From a virus: 64,000 nt of DNA. The translations under genes were made by a program, and so were the position numbers. A model generated the notes under the pieces. It did not search any database. It saw only the letters and a program-made list of their open reading frames with translations, and had not been told where the DNA came from. The stretch spans positions 1 through 64,000 of the IMG/VR virus record IMGVR_UViG_3300045918_000146. One strand, given 5' to 3'. Below are positions 17,057 to 24,944 of this stretch, in pieces; positions within the stretch are counted from its first letter, which is position 1; each line of letters starts with the position of its first letter.

Positions 17057-17839
17057 ATGAGCCTACAATACTTACATAAACCAGCTTATAGTAATTGGTT
17101 AATGCTAGACCCTAATGGTATAGAAATGTGCCGTTGTGCAGATAAACGAGCAAAATGGTACTTGGATCGAAATCTTGCAGATATAGTAAATGAAGATCCC
17201 CCAACCTTTAAACTTAAATTTGCACCAAATGGAAATGGGAATAAAGACGATGCTTATAGTTTGGCTCAAAAGTTTAATAGATGTGCAGTCTGTGGTACAG
17301 AGGACGAATTAACTAAGCATCATATCGTTCCGTATATGTATAGGAAGTGGTTTCCTACTAAATTAAAAGGACGATCAGCACATGATGTAGTCGTTATATG
17401 TGTAACATGTCATGAGAATTACGAAACTAGTGCAATGATATTAAAGAAGCAGATTAGTTTAGAAATCACAAATAACACACAATTAACTACTAAATTAACA
17501 GCTATACAATCACATAATAAGCGTATAGCACGTTTATGCTCTGCACTGTTAAAAGATAGCGGTTCTATTCCAAACAGTAGAAAAGATGAAATTATTTCAA
17601 ATATAACAGAACATTTAGGTTATAAGCCATCTATAACAGATCTTAATAATCTTATAGAAATAAGTAAAGCTCATACTAAATGTAATCAAGATCCAGGTAA
17701 AGAGATTGTTGAATGTGTGATAAAAGATAATAATCTTGACTGTTTCATACGAAGATGGAGACAGCATTTTATTGACATTGCATGTCCAATGTTCATGCCG
17801 GAACATTGGAGTATAGAAAGGAGAAGTAAAATTGAGTAA
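17057..17839 (+). CDS. HNH-type nuclease domain protein (EXD2-HNH-like)
   Basis: The 260-residue protein carries an HNH/treble-clef domain at about residues 78-125: CAVCG, LTKHHIVPYMYRKWFP, then VICVTCHENYE. The tandem His and the paired CxxC are the metal site. This arrangement resembles the HNH module in the exonuclease EXD2 and its phage and giant-virus relatives. The C-terminal half is helical and unassigned. It follows a promoter and overlaps the NADAR gene, so it is more likely an early accessory nuclease than a homing endonuclease. Cleavage activity is inferred. Confidence 0.75.
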   Translation: MSLQYLHKPAYSNWLMLDPNGIEMCRCADKRAKWYLDRNLADIVNEDPPTFKLKFAPNGNGNKDDAYSLAQKFNRCAVCGTEDELTKHHIVPYMYRKWFPTKLKGRSAHDVVVICVTCHENYETSAMILKKQISLEITNNTQLTTKLTAIQSHNKRIARLCSALLKDSGSIPNSRKDEIISNITEHLGYKPSITDLNNLIEISKAHTKCNQDPGKEIVECVIKDNNLDCFIRRWRQHFIDIACPMFMPEHWSIERRSKIE

Positions 17840-18308
17840 ATATGTATTGTTTTGGGGTGGTAATTTCAGCAATTGGGCAAAGAGCGAGTTCACCTATAAA
17901 GGTATAAAGTTCTATACAGCAGAAGGTGCATTTATGTGGGAGAAATCTGTCTGTTTTGGCGATGTTGAAAACGCAAATGCAATATTAAAGATAAAGCAAC
18001 CAGATGTTCAAAAACAACTAGGTAGATGTATATCTGGCTATAACGAAGAAGTTTGGGCAAATGTTAGGTATAGAGTAATGTTAGACGTATGCCGGGAGAA
18101 ATTTACACAGAATAGAAAATTACTAACTGAATTACTTAATACAGGAAGTAAAATTATCGTTGAAGCGAGTCCATATGATACAATCTGGGGAATAGGACTT
18201 GGTGTAGAAGATCCGCGTGCATTAGACGAAACACAATGGCTGGGTCAAAACCTATTAGGTAAGGTTTTAATGGAACTAAGATCTGAATTTGTTACTAGCT
18301 TAGAGTGA
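17832..18308 (+). CDS. NADAR family ADP-ribose N-glycosidase (YbiA-like)
   Basis: A full-length NADAR protein of 158 residues. FWGGNFSNW, YTAEGAFMWEKS and SPYDTIWGIGLG follow the family layout. NADAR enzymes cleave ADP-ribose from N-glycosidic linkages, including ADP-ribosylated guanine in DNA made by DarT-type toxins, and some act in riboflavin breakdown. In a phage, reversal of host DNA ADP-ribosylation is the most attractive role, but it is not proven here. The start is TTG with AAAGGAG ahead of it, overlapping the HNH gene by 8 bases. Confidence 0.85.
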   Translation: MSKYVLFWGGNFSNWAKSEFTYKGIKFYTAEGAFMWEKSVCFGDVENANAILKIKQPDVQKQLGRCISGYNEEVWANVRYRVMLDVCREKFTQNRKLLTELLNTGSKIIVEASPYDTIWGIGLGVEDPRALDETQWLGQNLLGKVLMELRSEFVTSLE

Positions 18309-18327
18309 TTAATATTTAGGATCAACA

Positions 18328-18540
18328 ATGAAAAAAATTAATGAATTAAACCTTAAAAAAAGTAATGAAGTCAATTTAACTGATTGCTCTAAAGGGCAAA
18401 TCATTGATTGGTATCATACTCATACATCAGGGTCACATATACCTAATGAGATATTGGCTCCAAGCCATGCTGCTTTTAAAGAATGGTTCAATGATGTGCA
18501 TACTCTCGCGACAGAAATTTTAGAGTCTGTTAAACAATGA
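18328..18540 (+). CDS. Hypothetical protein (70 aa)
   Basis: ATG start with AGGAT upstream. It opens MKKINELNLKK, loosely like the capsid-targeting N termini nearby. The middle contains DWYHTHTSGSHIPNEIL, a His-rich loop. It overlaps the next gene by ATGA. Confidence 0.6.
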   Translation: MKKINELNLKKSNEVNLTDCSKGQIIDWYHTHTSGSHIPNEILAPSHAAFKEWFNDVHTLATEILESVKQ

Positions 18541-18881
18541 GAATTTCCGATATAACGAATGAAAAATCTATAGACGAGGTTAATAACGATCTTAATAACG
18601 ATCTTAATATCTTAATTAAAGACTTAACAGATATTAAACAGCATATACCAGAACTTATTAAAGTACATGGCTACGAAGAAGCAAGAGAAATGATTCTATT
18701 ATTAACCAATAAAGTACCTGATCCAATAACTCATTATTATGTATTTTGGTACAAAACAACAGCGAAATTATTAAATAAGTATAGAAACCTTAAAGATCAA
18801 ATAGAAAATAAGATTAATTCTGGCGTCAATGAAGGAATAAACCTCGCACAAGTCAAATATGACGCTCTACAGTGTATTTGA
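18537..18881 (+). CDS. Helical protein with capsid-targeting-like start (114 aa)
   Basis: The N terminus MRISDITNEKS fits the M-[RK]-x-x-[ED]-[IF] pattern shared by many genes here. The remainder is predicted all-helical, with a duplicated NNDLN near residue 20. ATGA-coupled to the gene at 18328. Possibly an internal head protein. Confidence 0.6.
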   Translation: MRISDITNEKSIDEVNNDLNNDLNILIKDLTDIKQHIPELIKVHGYEEAREMILLLTNKVPDPITHYYVFWYKTTAKLLNKYRNLKDQIENKINSGVNEGINLAQVKYDALQCI

Positions 18882-18933
18882 TGTACAGTTAATCTCTACA
18901 TATTAGTGAACTACTACGGCCCTAAAGGGTACT

Positions 18934-18946
18934 GCGGGCTTGCCGC
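18934..18946. other. GC-rich hairpin in intergenic leader
   Basis: GCGG-GCTTG-CCGC is a 4-bp stem with a 5-base loop inside a locally GC-rich patch that also contains CCCTAAAGGG. It may be a weak terminator for the unit ending at 18881. The U-run is missing. Confidence 0.3.
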
Positions 18947-18947
18947 C

Positions 18948-18983
18948 TAAATGACTAAATTCGCATAAATGACTAAATTCGCA
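18948..18983 (+). repeat. Two tandem copies of an 18-bp unit
   Basis: TAAATGACTAAATTCGCA is repeated exactly twice head to tail, followed by a degenerate third start (TAAATAACTAATATG). It directly abuts the candidate late promoter of the gene at 19011 and could be a binding site for a regulator. Confidence 0.85.
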
Positions 18984-18989
18984 TAAATA
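18983..18989 (+). promoter_or_regulatory. Candidate T4-type late promoter (ATAAATA)
   Basis: CGCATAAATAA lies 28 bases before the start at 19011 and begins within the third, degenerate repeat unit. Confidence 0.5.
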
Positions 18990-19010
18990 ACTAATATGTA
19001 GGGGTTATAT

Positions 19011-20459
19011 ATGCGAATTAAGGAAATATACGAAGCTGTTAGTAAGAAAATATTAGTTATCTACCCTGGGAGATTCCAACCGTTTCATAAAGGACACTAT
19101 GCGGTATATCAACATCTGTGTGAGAAATACGGAGAGGGTAACGTAGTTGTAGTAACATCAAATAAAGTAGATCCACCTAGATCACCGTTTGATTTTGGTG
19201 AGAAAATGACTATGATGACACTAACTGGTGTAAATTCAAATGCTATAGTACAAGATGCACAACCATACCAGGCTAAAGAATTAGTTGCTAAATACGATCC
19301 AGATTCTACGATTTTAATATTTGCTGTATCAGAAAAAGATATGGCCGAAGATCCTAGATTTCAATTTAAACCAAAAAAAGATGGCTCTCCTAGTTATTTC
19401 CAACGTTTACCTGACCAACTTAACAAAGCCAAGCCACTAAAATATCACGGGTACATTGCTACGGTCCCAACATTTAATTTCGAAGTATTGGGTCAACCTG
19501 CTAATAGTGCAACACAAATACGTGCCCAATTTGCTAATGCAGATGAAGCTACACAAAAAGCAATAGTAACTGACTTATTTGGAAAATTTAGTACTAGTGT
19601 ATTAAATATAATGCAACGTAAATTAATTATTCAAATTGAATCTATTTACACAGACTTAGTCACAATGCCCGCTTCGGATCTGCAACAAATTAACAAAACA
19701 TTAACAGAAATAAATAATGTCGCATTGACAGGTAATAATAAAAAACCATATGAATTACTAAAACAGTTAAACACGTATATTAATATCATACCTAATCAAA
19801 GATCTGACCAGTTAACTGAATCAATACTAACTATATTTAATAGAGCTATTAAATGTGCAGCACAACTACAGGTTGAGAATTTTGAAAAAGCAGTATTGCT
19901 AAGTGATAATAGTCAAGTATTTCATCCAACTAATGCACAAAAAGCTCATCATACAGTTAAAGAAGCAATAGACGCAGAAACTAATGATAAACGTCAATTA
20001 TTATATCGTACTAATACAGTTATATCAGGATTCCCTAAAGGTACTAAAGTTAGGCGTGTATCAGGATCAAATCGTATGTATGAAGTAATGCAAGATGGTA
20101 AAGTTATAAAGGTTATTCCATTAAGTTTAACTCAGATAACTCCTATATTAATAAGCGGAAATTTAATTGATGGAGAAGTGAAAAACACAAATATCACGTT
20201 ACCTATAAACAGTGTTCGTGAATCCACTACATCCAGTAAAGTATATTACTTCATTAATGTAGATAACTTATTAACAAAGGATCCAAACTTATCATCGGCG
20301 CATCTTAAAGCAAAAGGACTAAGATGTACACAAACTGGGGAATGGTTTTTACCTACAGATACCGAAAACGAAAATAAAACCCTGTTTTTAAGTCAGTTAA
20401 AGCACATAGAAAATATATGTCAAACAAAAGCAAAAAGATGGCATCCAAAAGCTAAATAA
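19011..20459 (+). CDS. Nucleotidyltransferase (NMN adenylyltransferase-like) with capsid-targeting-like start
   Basis: The 482-residue protein begins MRIKEIYEAVS, like a T4 capsid-targeting sequence. A nucleotidyltransferase domain follows (about 12-185): LVIYPGRFQPFHKGHYAVY contains the HxGH site at 26-29, and PANSATQIRAQF resembles the ISSTxIR motif. This family includes NMN adenylyltransferases of NAD synthesis and cytidylyltransferases, so the substrate is uncertain. The C-terminal 290 residues are not enzyme-like and hold short phi-x-E sites (TVKEAID, SVRESTT), possible prohead protease cuts. The enzyme may be packaged and injected. Confidence 0.75.
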   Translation: MRIKEIYEAVSKKILVIYPGRFQPFHKGHYAVYQHLCEKYGEGNVVVVTSNKVDPPRSPFDFGEKMTMMTLTGVNSNAIVQDAQPYQAKELVAKYDPDSTILIFAVSEKDMAEDPRFQFKPKKDGSPSYFQRLPDQLNKAKPLKYHGYIATVPTFNFEVLGQPANSATQIRAQFANADEATQKAIVTDLFGKFSTSVLNIMQRKLIIQIESIYTDLVTMPASDLQQINKTLTEINNVALTGNNKKPYELLKQLNTYINIIPNQRSDQLTESILTIFNRAIKCAAQLQVENFEKAVLLSDNSQVFHPTNAQKAHHTVKEAIDAETNDKRQLLYRTNTVISGFPKGTKVRRVSGSNRMYEVMQDGKVIKVIPLSLTQITPILISGNLIDGEVKNTNITLPINSVRESTTSSKVYYFINVDNLLTKDPNLSSAHLKAKGLRCTQTGEWFLPTDTENENKTLFLSQLKHIENICQTKAKRWHPKAK

Positions 20460-20467
20460 GATTAAGA

Positions 20468-20474
20468 CTAAATA
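20468..20474 (+). promoter_or_regulatory. Candidate T4-type late promoter (CTAAATA)
   Basis: GACTAAATACATATA, one mismatch from ATAAATA, lies 37 bases before the 1,209-residue gene. Confidence 0.4.
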
Positions 20475-20504
20475 CATATACATTATTAAGGATCTAATAG
20501 AATT

Positions 20505-23500
20505 ATGAAGTTTACAGATATAATACCCGAAACACAACAACTAGATGAATTAACCGATGCACAAAAGTATCGTATAGCCCAACTTAATGATGTGGGACAG
20601 AGAATGATAGACGTAAATACCACATTTAATGATGCTAAGAAATTTAACGACAAGGATACGCTATTAGCCGCTAAAAGTAAGTTGGCACAGCTTGCAAAAT
20701 TAAAAGCTAGCATAGAATCACAACCAGTTGACGAAGATATAGAAGAAGTAGTAACATTGGATATATATGATCAAAAGATTGATTCTTTAGAAACAGCAAT
20801 AGTTAAAATGAAAAACCAATTAGCAAATCTACAATCTCCGGTGACCGAAGGAATTAACATGACAAGCAAGCAACTATCAGAAGAACTTACACGTATTAAG
20901 TTAACAATGCTGGATTGTAATAAGATAATTATGCAAGCTAAAAAGGATCTAGATGAGAGTTTAGAATTAGAGGCTCGCGAAAAATTAGAAGAATTAACAC
21001 ATGTAAAAAATCAACTAGAAGCAAGTATTACTAATGAATCTGTGGGGCTTACTGGTCCGGTTGATCGTAAGGCCGGCGCAAAGGCATTTGAGAAGCTAAT
21101 TAAAAAATTCCCTAGTTTAGCTCCTATATATAAAAAACAAGCCGCTAATTTAGGTATACAATTAAAAACACCACGTGTCACAGAAGTTAATGCAAAGGCA
21201 GCAAAGAAAGCAGTTTTGGAATATATCACACGATATCCTAAATTGCGAGAAAAGGTTTTAGCTGAAGAAGGTGGACGTTGGGCATATAATCAGTTTGGGG
21301 AACCAAAAGAAGTTCCTGTACATGCAGAAGTTGCTCGTATAGCTGCAAATAAAAACAAGTATAATAACAACGTATTTAACACCGGTGACGAAGATACAAA
21401 CGTATTCTCTCCTAATAGAGAAGAATCGGAAATTGACGAAAACACCGATATTATTAATCAATATTCAACATTTGCTGCATGGAATTTAGCTGTAAAGCAT
21501 AAAGGATTACGTATTGAAGTACATGCAAATTCATATGGTCCAGACGAGTCAGATCCATATAAAACAGCTTATGCTGTAAATAAAGCTGACGATGTACTTG
21601 GATGCTGCACTGTTCACGAAAACGGCGAAACAGAAGCAGTACTATTTGAGTCGCCGAGCGAATTCGAATCATGGATGCATCAAAATGATAACCAGGTTGA
21701 CGAAGGATCAGACGAAGATGTAATGTCATCAGCTAACTTAGTGTCTGGTCCAGGTGCTCGTGCAGATGAGCCAAAATCACGCGATGATCAAATGATGGAC
21801 CAACATTTTAAACATTCGTATCCTGGTAAATGGAATAAAGAAAACAGTGTAGATCAAGAGACCAAAATTACAGAAGGCGAAAATACCAGAGCACAACTCG
21901 ATGTTACTCGACTTGATCGACGCGAATTAGCTCGATTACAAGACGAGTTAGAAAATGTCGGATTAGTAATAGGAAAAGATTTCTTTATTAAATCGGGTGG
22001 CCCAGCTTGGATTACTTATGCTGCATATGATAGAGAACCATTAGAAATTCTAATGGACTATGGGGTTGGAGAGGAAGAATTAAACGAAGCACCCCGAGAC
22101 CACGCAGTGTCATTTAACGATGATCCTTTAAAAACTGATATTAAATGGTCTATTGATCACGCAAAGTCTAAATTATCATCGAGCATAACTTACGAAGATG
22201 TTAAAACAGCATGGTTACGTGTATTCCCTAATAGTTCTGTTCAAGTTAACAAAGCTGCTTTAAGTAAAGATGCTTATACTTTTAAATTCCGTTTAGCTAA
22301 AGATAAAACAGAAGTTTCTAGTCAAATTATGGATAATGATCCATTAAATTATACTGGAATATTAGAAAATAATACATTTAAAGAATGGTCTGGTTCAATG
22401 CTGGTCAAGCCTCCAGTAGGATCCTATTTAGCGTTTGGTAGTGCTAAGTTTATGAAGAAAACTATTAAGGATGTAACAGTAGAAAAATTACTAAAACGTT
22501 TCGAACAAGTGAAAAAATTTGTATCTGATCATGCCGATGAATTACATAATATAAAGTTTGACATTAACGATAAATTAGATAGTATAAACGAGAGTAAAAT
22601 AGATAATCCGTGGATAGGAATAGGATTTGACATAAGATCAACTAAGTTATGGCCAGCGGAAATATTCGAATCTAAACATCCAGACTTTGCTCGGTGGATT
22701 TCAGCTTATAGAAAAAATTTAACAATGCCAACGGCAGGAAAAAAATGTATTCTTGCAATAGCAATTTGTGATACTTCTGATATCACAGTATTACATGGCG
22801 TTGCAGAATATGTAGGAGAAACTAATACAGATTATATATTAATAAATAGCACTGGAGAACACGAGTACTCTAAAAAGGATCAACTAGTATTTAACTCAAA
22901 GAAGGCGTTTGAACATTTTACAACAATGATTGCTCTAAAATTTGGAGAAAGTACATTAGCTGTTAAACAACAACCTGTAATGGAAGCCTATGGTAAACCA
23001 AACAAAGAAGCCGCAAAAGCAAAGTGGATGACAGAATTTGAGAAGAGTGTAACACGCCTTAATTCAAAATTATCAGGTAAGATAGAATGGGATTCTGCAA
23101 CTTATTTCTTTAACAGTGGTAAAAATCCAACTGATGCTGCCGAGCAATATGTAAACAGTAGATTAGATGAATCTATACCAGAAGAAGATTTTCTTGGCCC
23201 AGATATGACAGTCGACAACGACCCGGTAACTTCTTATCCTAGAAAAACCGTCGAGAATTACAGTGATGAGGAATTAGCGATAGAATGGGATAAACCAAGT
23301 TTTCCTAAAAAGTCCGGAGAGCGTAACACATATCGTAACATAGACGACGATGGCGACGATTATACTGAGTGGTCAATGCGTCAGGGAGAAATGGGGCGTA
23401 TAGGCGTTATTGATGAATATACTGCACAGCCTGGCGTATTGAATCCTTCAAGTAAGAAATTAGATGCTATGTTTGCACAACAAGATAAAGATTATAATGA

Positions 23501-24134
23501 ACGTAAAGGTCATAATATGATTCCTAATTTTAAAAAGGATAATAAGAATTTATCTGACGAAGAGGAAATTTTTTATGAAAATGCAACAAGCGGCGCATGT
23601 TCTTCTGGATCAGTTGCTACTGTAGTAGCTCCATTAGGCGCCACACAACGTAGAACTAAAAAATCTAAGAGCACGTATGCAAATTCAGATTCGAACTATA
23701 AATCTAGTGCTATTGGACAAGGTATATACGAAAGTAGTGTCGCAGAGGAAGAGACTAATTGCGTAATGATGGATATCGCAGCAGCATGTAGTAGAGCTTA
23801 CCCAGATATTGAACCAGATACATATTTAATTCAGTACACTAATAATAACAGCGAATTAAATATAAGGTTGCTTGATAAAGCATGTCGTATTAACCATAAT
23901 GTGGACTATCATACATACGTGAATATGTTTTGGCAAGAACAAACAGCTTCGACTGCATTAGATGAGGGTATTGAAAAATCAGATTACGATAAATATATGG
24001 ATCATTATAATTACAGTCACGAAACTAAATCAAAGAAAAAACCACAGCAAAAGAAGCCATGGGATCAAAAGCAAAAAAGTGAAACAGCATCTGATATTAT
24101 AGCAAGACGTAATCTAGAAAAGAAATTAAAGTAG
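20505..24134 (+). CDS. Giant internal virion-type protein with repeated phi-x-E sites (1,209 aa)
   Basis: It begins MKFTDIIPETQQLDEL, a capsid-targeting-like N terminus. Residues about 15-70 and 120-180 are two related helical-hairpin repeats. More than a dozen short acidic sites of the form hydrophobic-x-Glu-Ser/Gly/Asn are spread along it, such as PVTEGIN, ITNESVG, KITEGEN, SINESK, RLDESIP, IYESSV and ALDEGIE. They resemble T4 prohead protease cleavage sites. The segments between them differ in composition, and the tail is Lys/Gln-rich. I recognise no enzyme domain. It is probably a packaged polyprotein cut during head maturation; the protease gene is not in this window. Confidence 0.7.
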   Translation: MKFTDIIPETQQLDELTDAQKYRIAQLNDVGQRMIDVNTTFNDAKKFNDKDTLLAAKSKLAQLAKLKASIESQPVDEDIEEVVTLDIYDQKIDSLETAIVKMKNQLANLQSPVTEGINMTSKQLSEELTRIKLTMLDCNKIIMQAKKDLDESLELEAREKLEELTHVKNQLEASITNESVGLTGPVDRKAGAKAFEKLIKKFPSLAPIYKKQAANLGIQLKTPRVTEVNAKAAKKAVLEYITRYPKLREKVLAEEGGRWAYNQFGEPKEVPVHAEVARIAANKNKYNNNVFNTGDEDTNVFSPNREESEIDENTDIINQYSTFAAWNLAVKHKGLRIEVHANSYGPDESDPYKTAYAVNKADDVLGCCTVHENGETEAVLFESPSEFESWMHQNDNQVDEGSDEDVMSSANLVSGPGARADEPKSRDDQMMDQHFKHSYPGKWNKENSVDQETKITEGENTRAQLDVTRLDRRELARLQDELENVGLVIGKDFFIKSGGPAWITYAAYDREPLEILMDYGVGEEELNEAPRDHAVSFNDDPLKTDIKWSIDHAKSKLSSSITYEDVKTAWLRVFPNSSVQVNKAALSKDAYTFKFRLAKDKTEVSSQIMDNDPLNYTGILENNTFKEWSGSMLVKPPVGSYLAFGSAKFMKKTIKDVTVEKLLKRFEQVKKFVSDHADELHNIKFDINDKLDSINESKIDNPWIGIGFDIRSTKLWPAEIFESKHPDFARWISAYRKNLTMPTAGKKCILAIAICDTSDITVLHGVAEYVGETNTDYILINSTGEHEYSKKDQLVFNSKKAFEHFTTMIALKFGESTLAVKQQPVMEAYGKPNKEAAKAKWMTEFEKSVTRLNSKLSGKIEWDSATYFFNSGKNPTDAAEQYVNSRLDESIPEEDFLGPDMTVDNDPVTSYPRKTVENYSDEELAIEWDKPSFPKKSGERNTYRNIDDDGDDYTEWSMRQGEMGRIGVIDEYTAQPGVLNPSSKKLDAMFAQQDKDYNERKGHNMIPNFKKDNKNLSDEEEIFYENATSGACSSGSVATVVAPLGATQRRTKKSKSTYANSDSNYKSSAIGQGIYESSVAEEETNCVMMDIAAACSRAYPDIEPDTYLIQYTNNNSELNIRLLDKACRINHNVDYHTYVNMFWQEQTASTALDEGIEKSDYDKYMDHYNYSHETKSKKKPQQKKPWDQKQKSETASDIIARRNLEKKLK

Positions 24135-24135
24135 A

Positions 24136-24609
24136 ATGAGATTCTATGAATTTGTAAGTGATATGCCTATATATGATTCTGAATTAGAACATCTTAAAGA
24201 ATGGTCAGTAGAACATAACAGAAACTTTACTGAATCAGTAGATGACGAAAAAGTTACAGAGATAAAGGACTTCTTTAAAAGATACATAATAGACCCAAGT
24301 AGTTTAACTATAGGTGAAAAATATTTTCCAATTGAACTTGTTACTAGGCCATTCGCTAATTTAATTGAGATGACAATATCAAATCATCCACTTACATACT
24401 TAGGAGATCACGATGAGAAATTTATCTTTAAAGGGGAAAAATTACAAATTAAAGTGCCAATCTATAAAGATTTAGTAAGTGATTTTGGACCCTTTTTAAT
24501 GTTAACTACAATATATACCACCATTGCAGAATGCGAGCATTTTAACATGATATTCTTAATGCAGTTTAAAGGTAGATGGAAAATACAACAGAAGGAGTTT
24601 TTGGTATGA
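24136..24609 (+). CDS. Putative internal head protein (157 aa)
   Basis: Starts one base after the giant gene's stop. The N terminus MRFYEFVSDMP is close to the T4 capsid-targeting sequence MKTYQEFIAEA, with FTESVDD as a possible cleavage site near residue 34. The rest is an alpha/beta domain without recognised motif. It overlaps the next gene by 4 bases. Confidence 0.65.
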   Translation: MRFYEFVSDMPIYDSELEHLKEWSVEHNRNFTESVDDEKVTEIKDFFKRYIIDPSSLTIGEKYFPIELVTRPFANLIEMTISNHPLTYLGDHDEKFIFKGEKLQIKVPIYKDLVSDFGPFLMLTTIYTTIAECEHFNMIFLMQFKGRWKIQQKEFLV

Positions 24610-24944
24610 GATCACATGAATTTATTTTTGAAGATGAAAACGACGAGAACCCGTATGCACGAGTAAACGACGGTCAACCACATTATAAGTTTAATGCTGT
24701 TCCGAAGGAAAAGCCGTCAAAACTACAAGATTTATGCAGACTAAATAATGTAGCAGTTAGAGATATCGTATATAATCCTGATAAAGAAATGTGCCAAATA
24801 ATGCAGATTGGCGAAAAAGGGTTTAAAGTATTTAATTACGAAATACCTGAAGATAAAGTCGAATGGTACGAATTAAAGATGCTAACTAAGCAAGATAAAT
24901 ACGGAAAACTAGTTCCACTAATAGAGAAAACAAATGACAAATAA
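24606..24944 (+). CDS. Putative internal head protein (112 aa)
   Basis: I chose the ATG at 24606 because AAGGAG lies 8 bases upstream and it creates an ATGA overlap. A longer start 30 bases earlier is rejected. The N terminus MRSHEFIFEDENDENP is a good capsid-targeting match followed by an acidic stretch. The remaining 90 residues look like a small beta-rich domain. Confidence 0.7.
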   Translation: MRSHEFIFEDENDENPYARVNDGQPHYKFNAVPKEKPSKLQDLCRLNNVAVRDIVYNPDKEMCQIMQIGEKGFKVFNYEIPEDKVEWYELKMLTKQDKYGKLVPLIEKTNDK

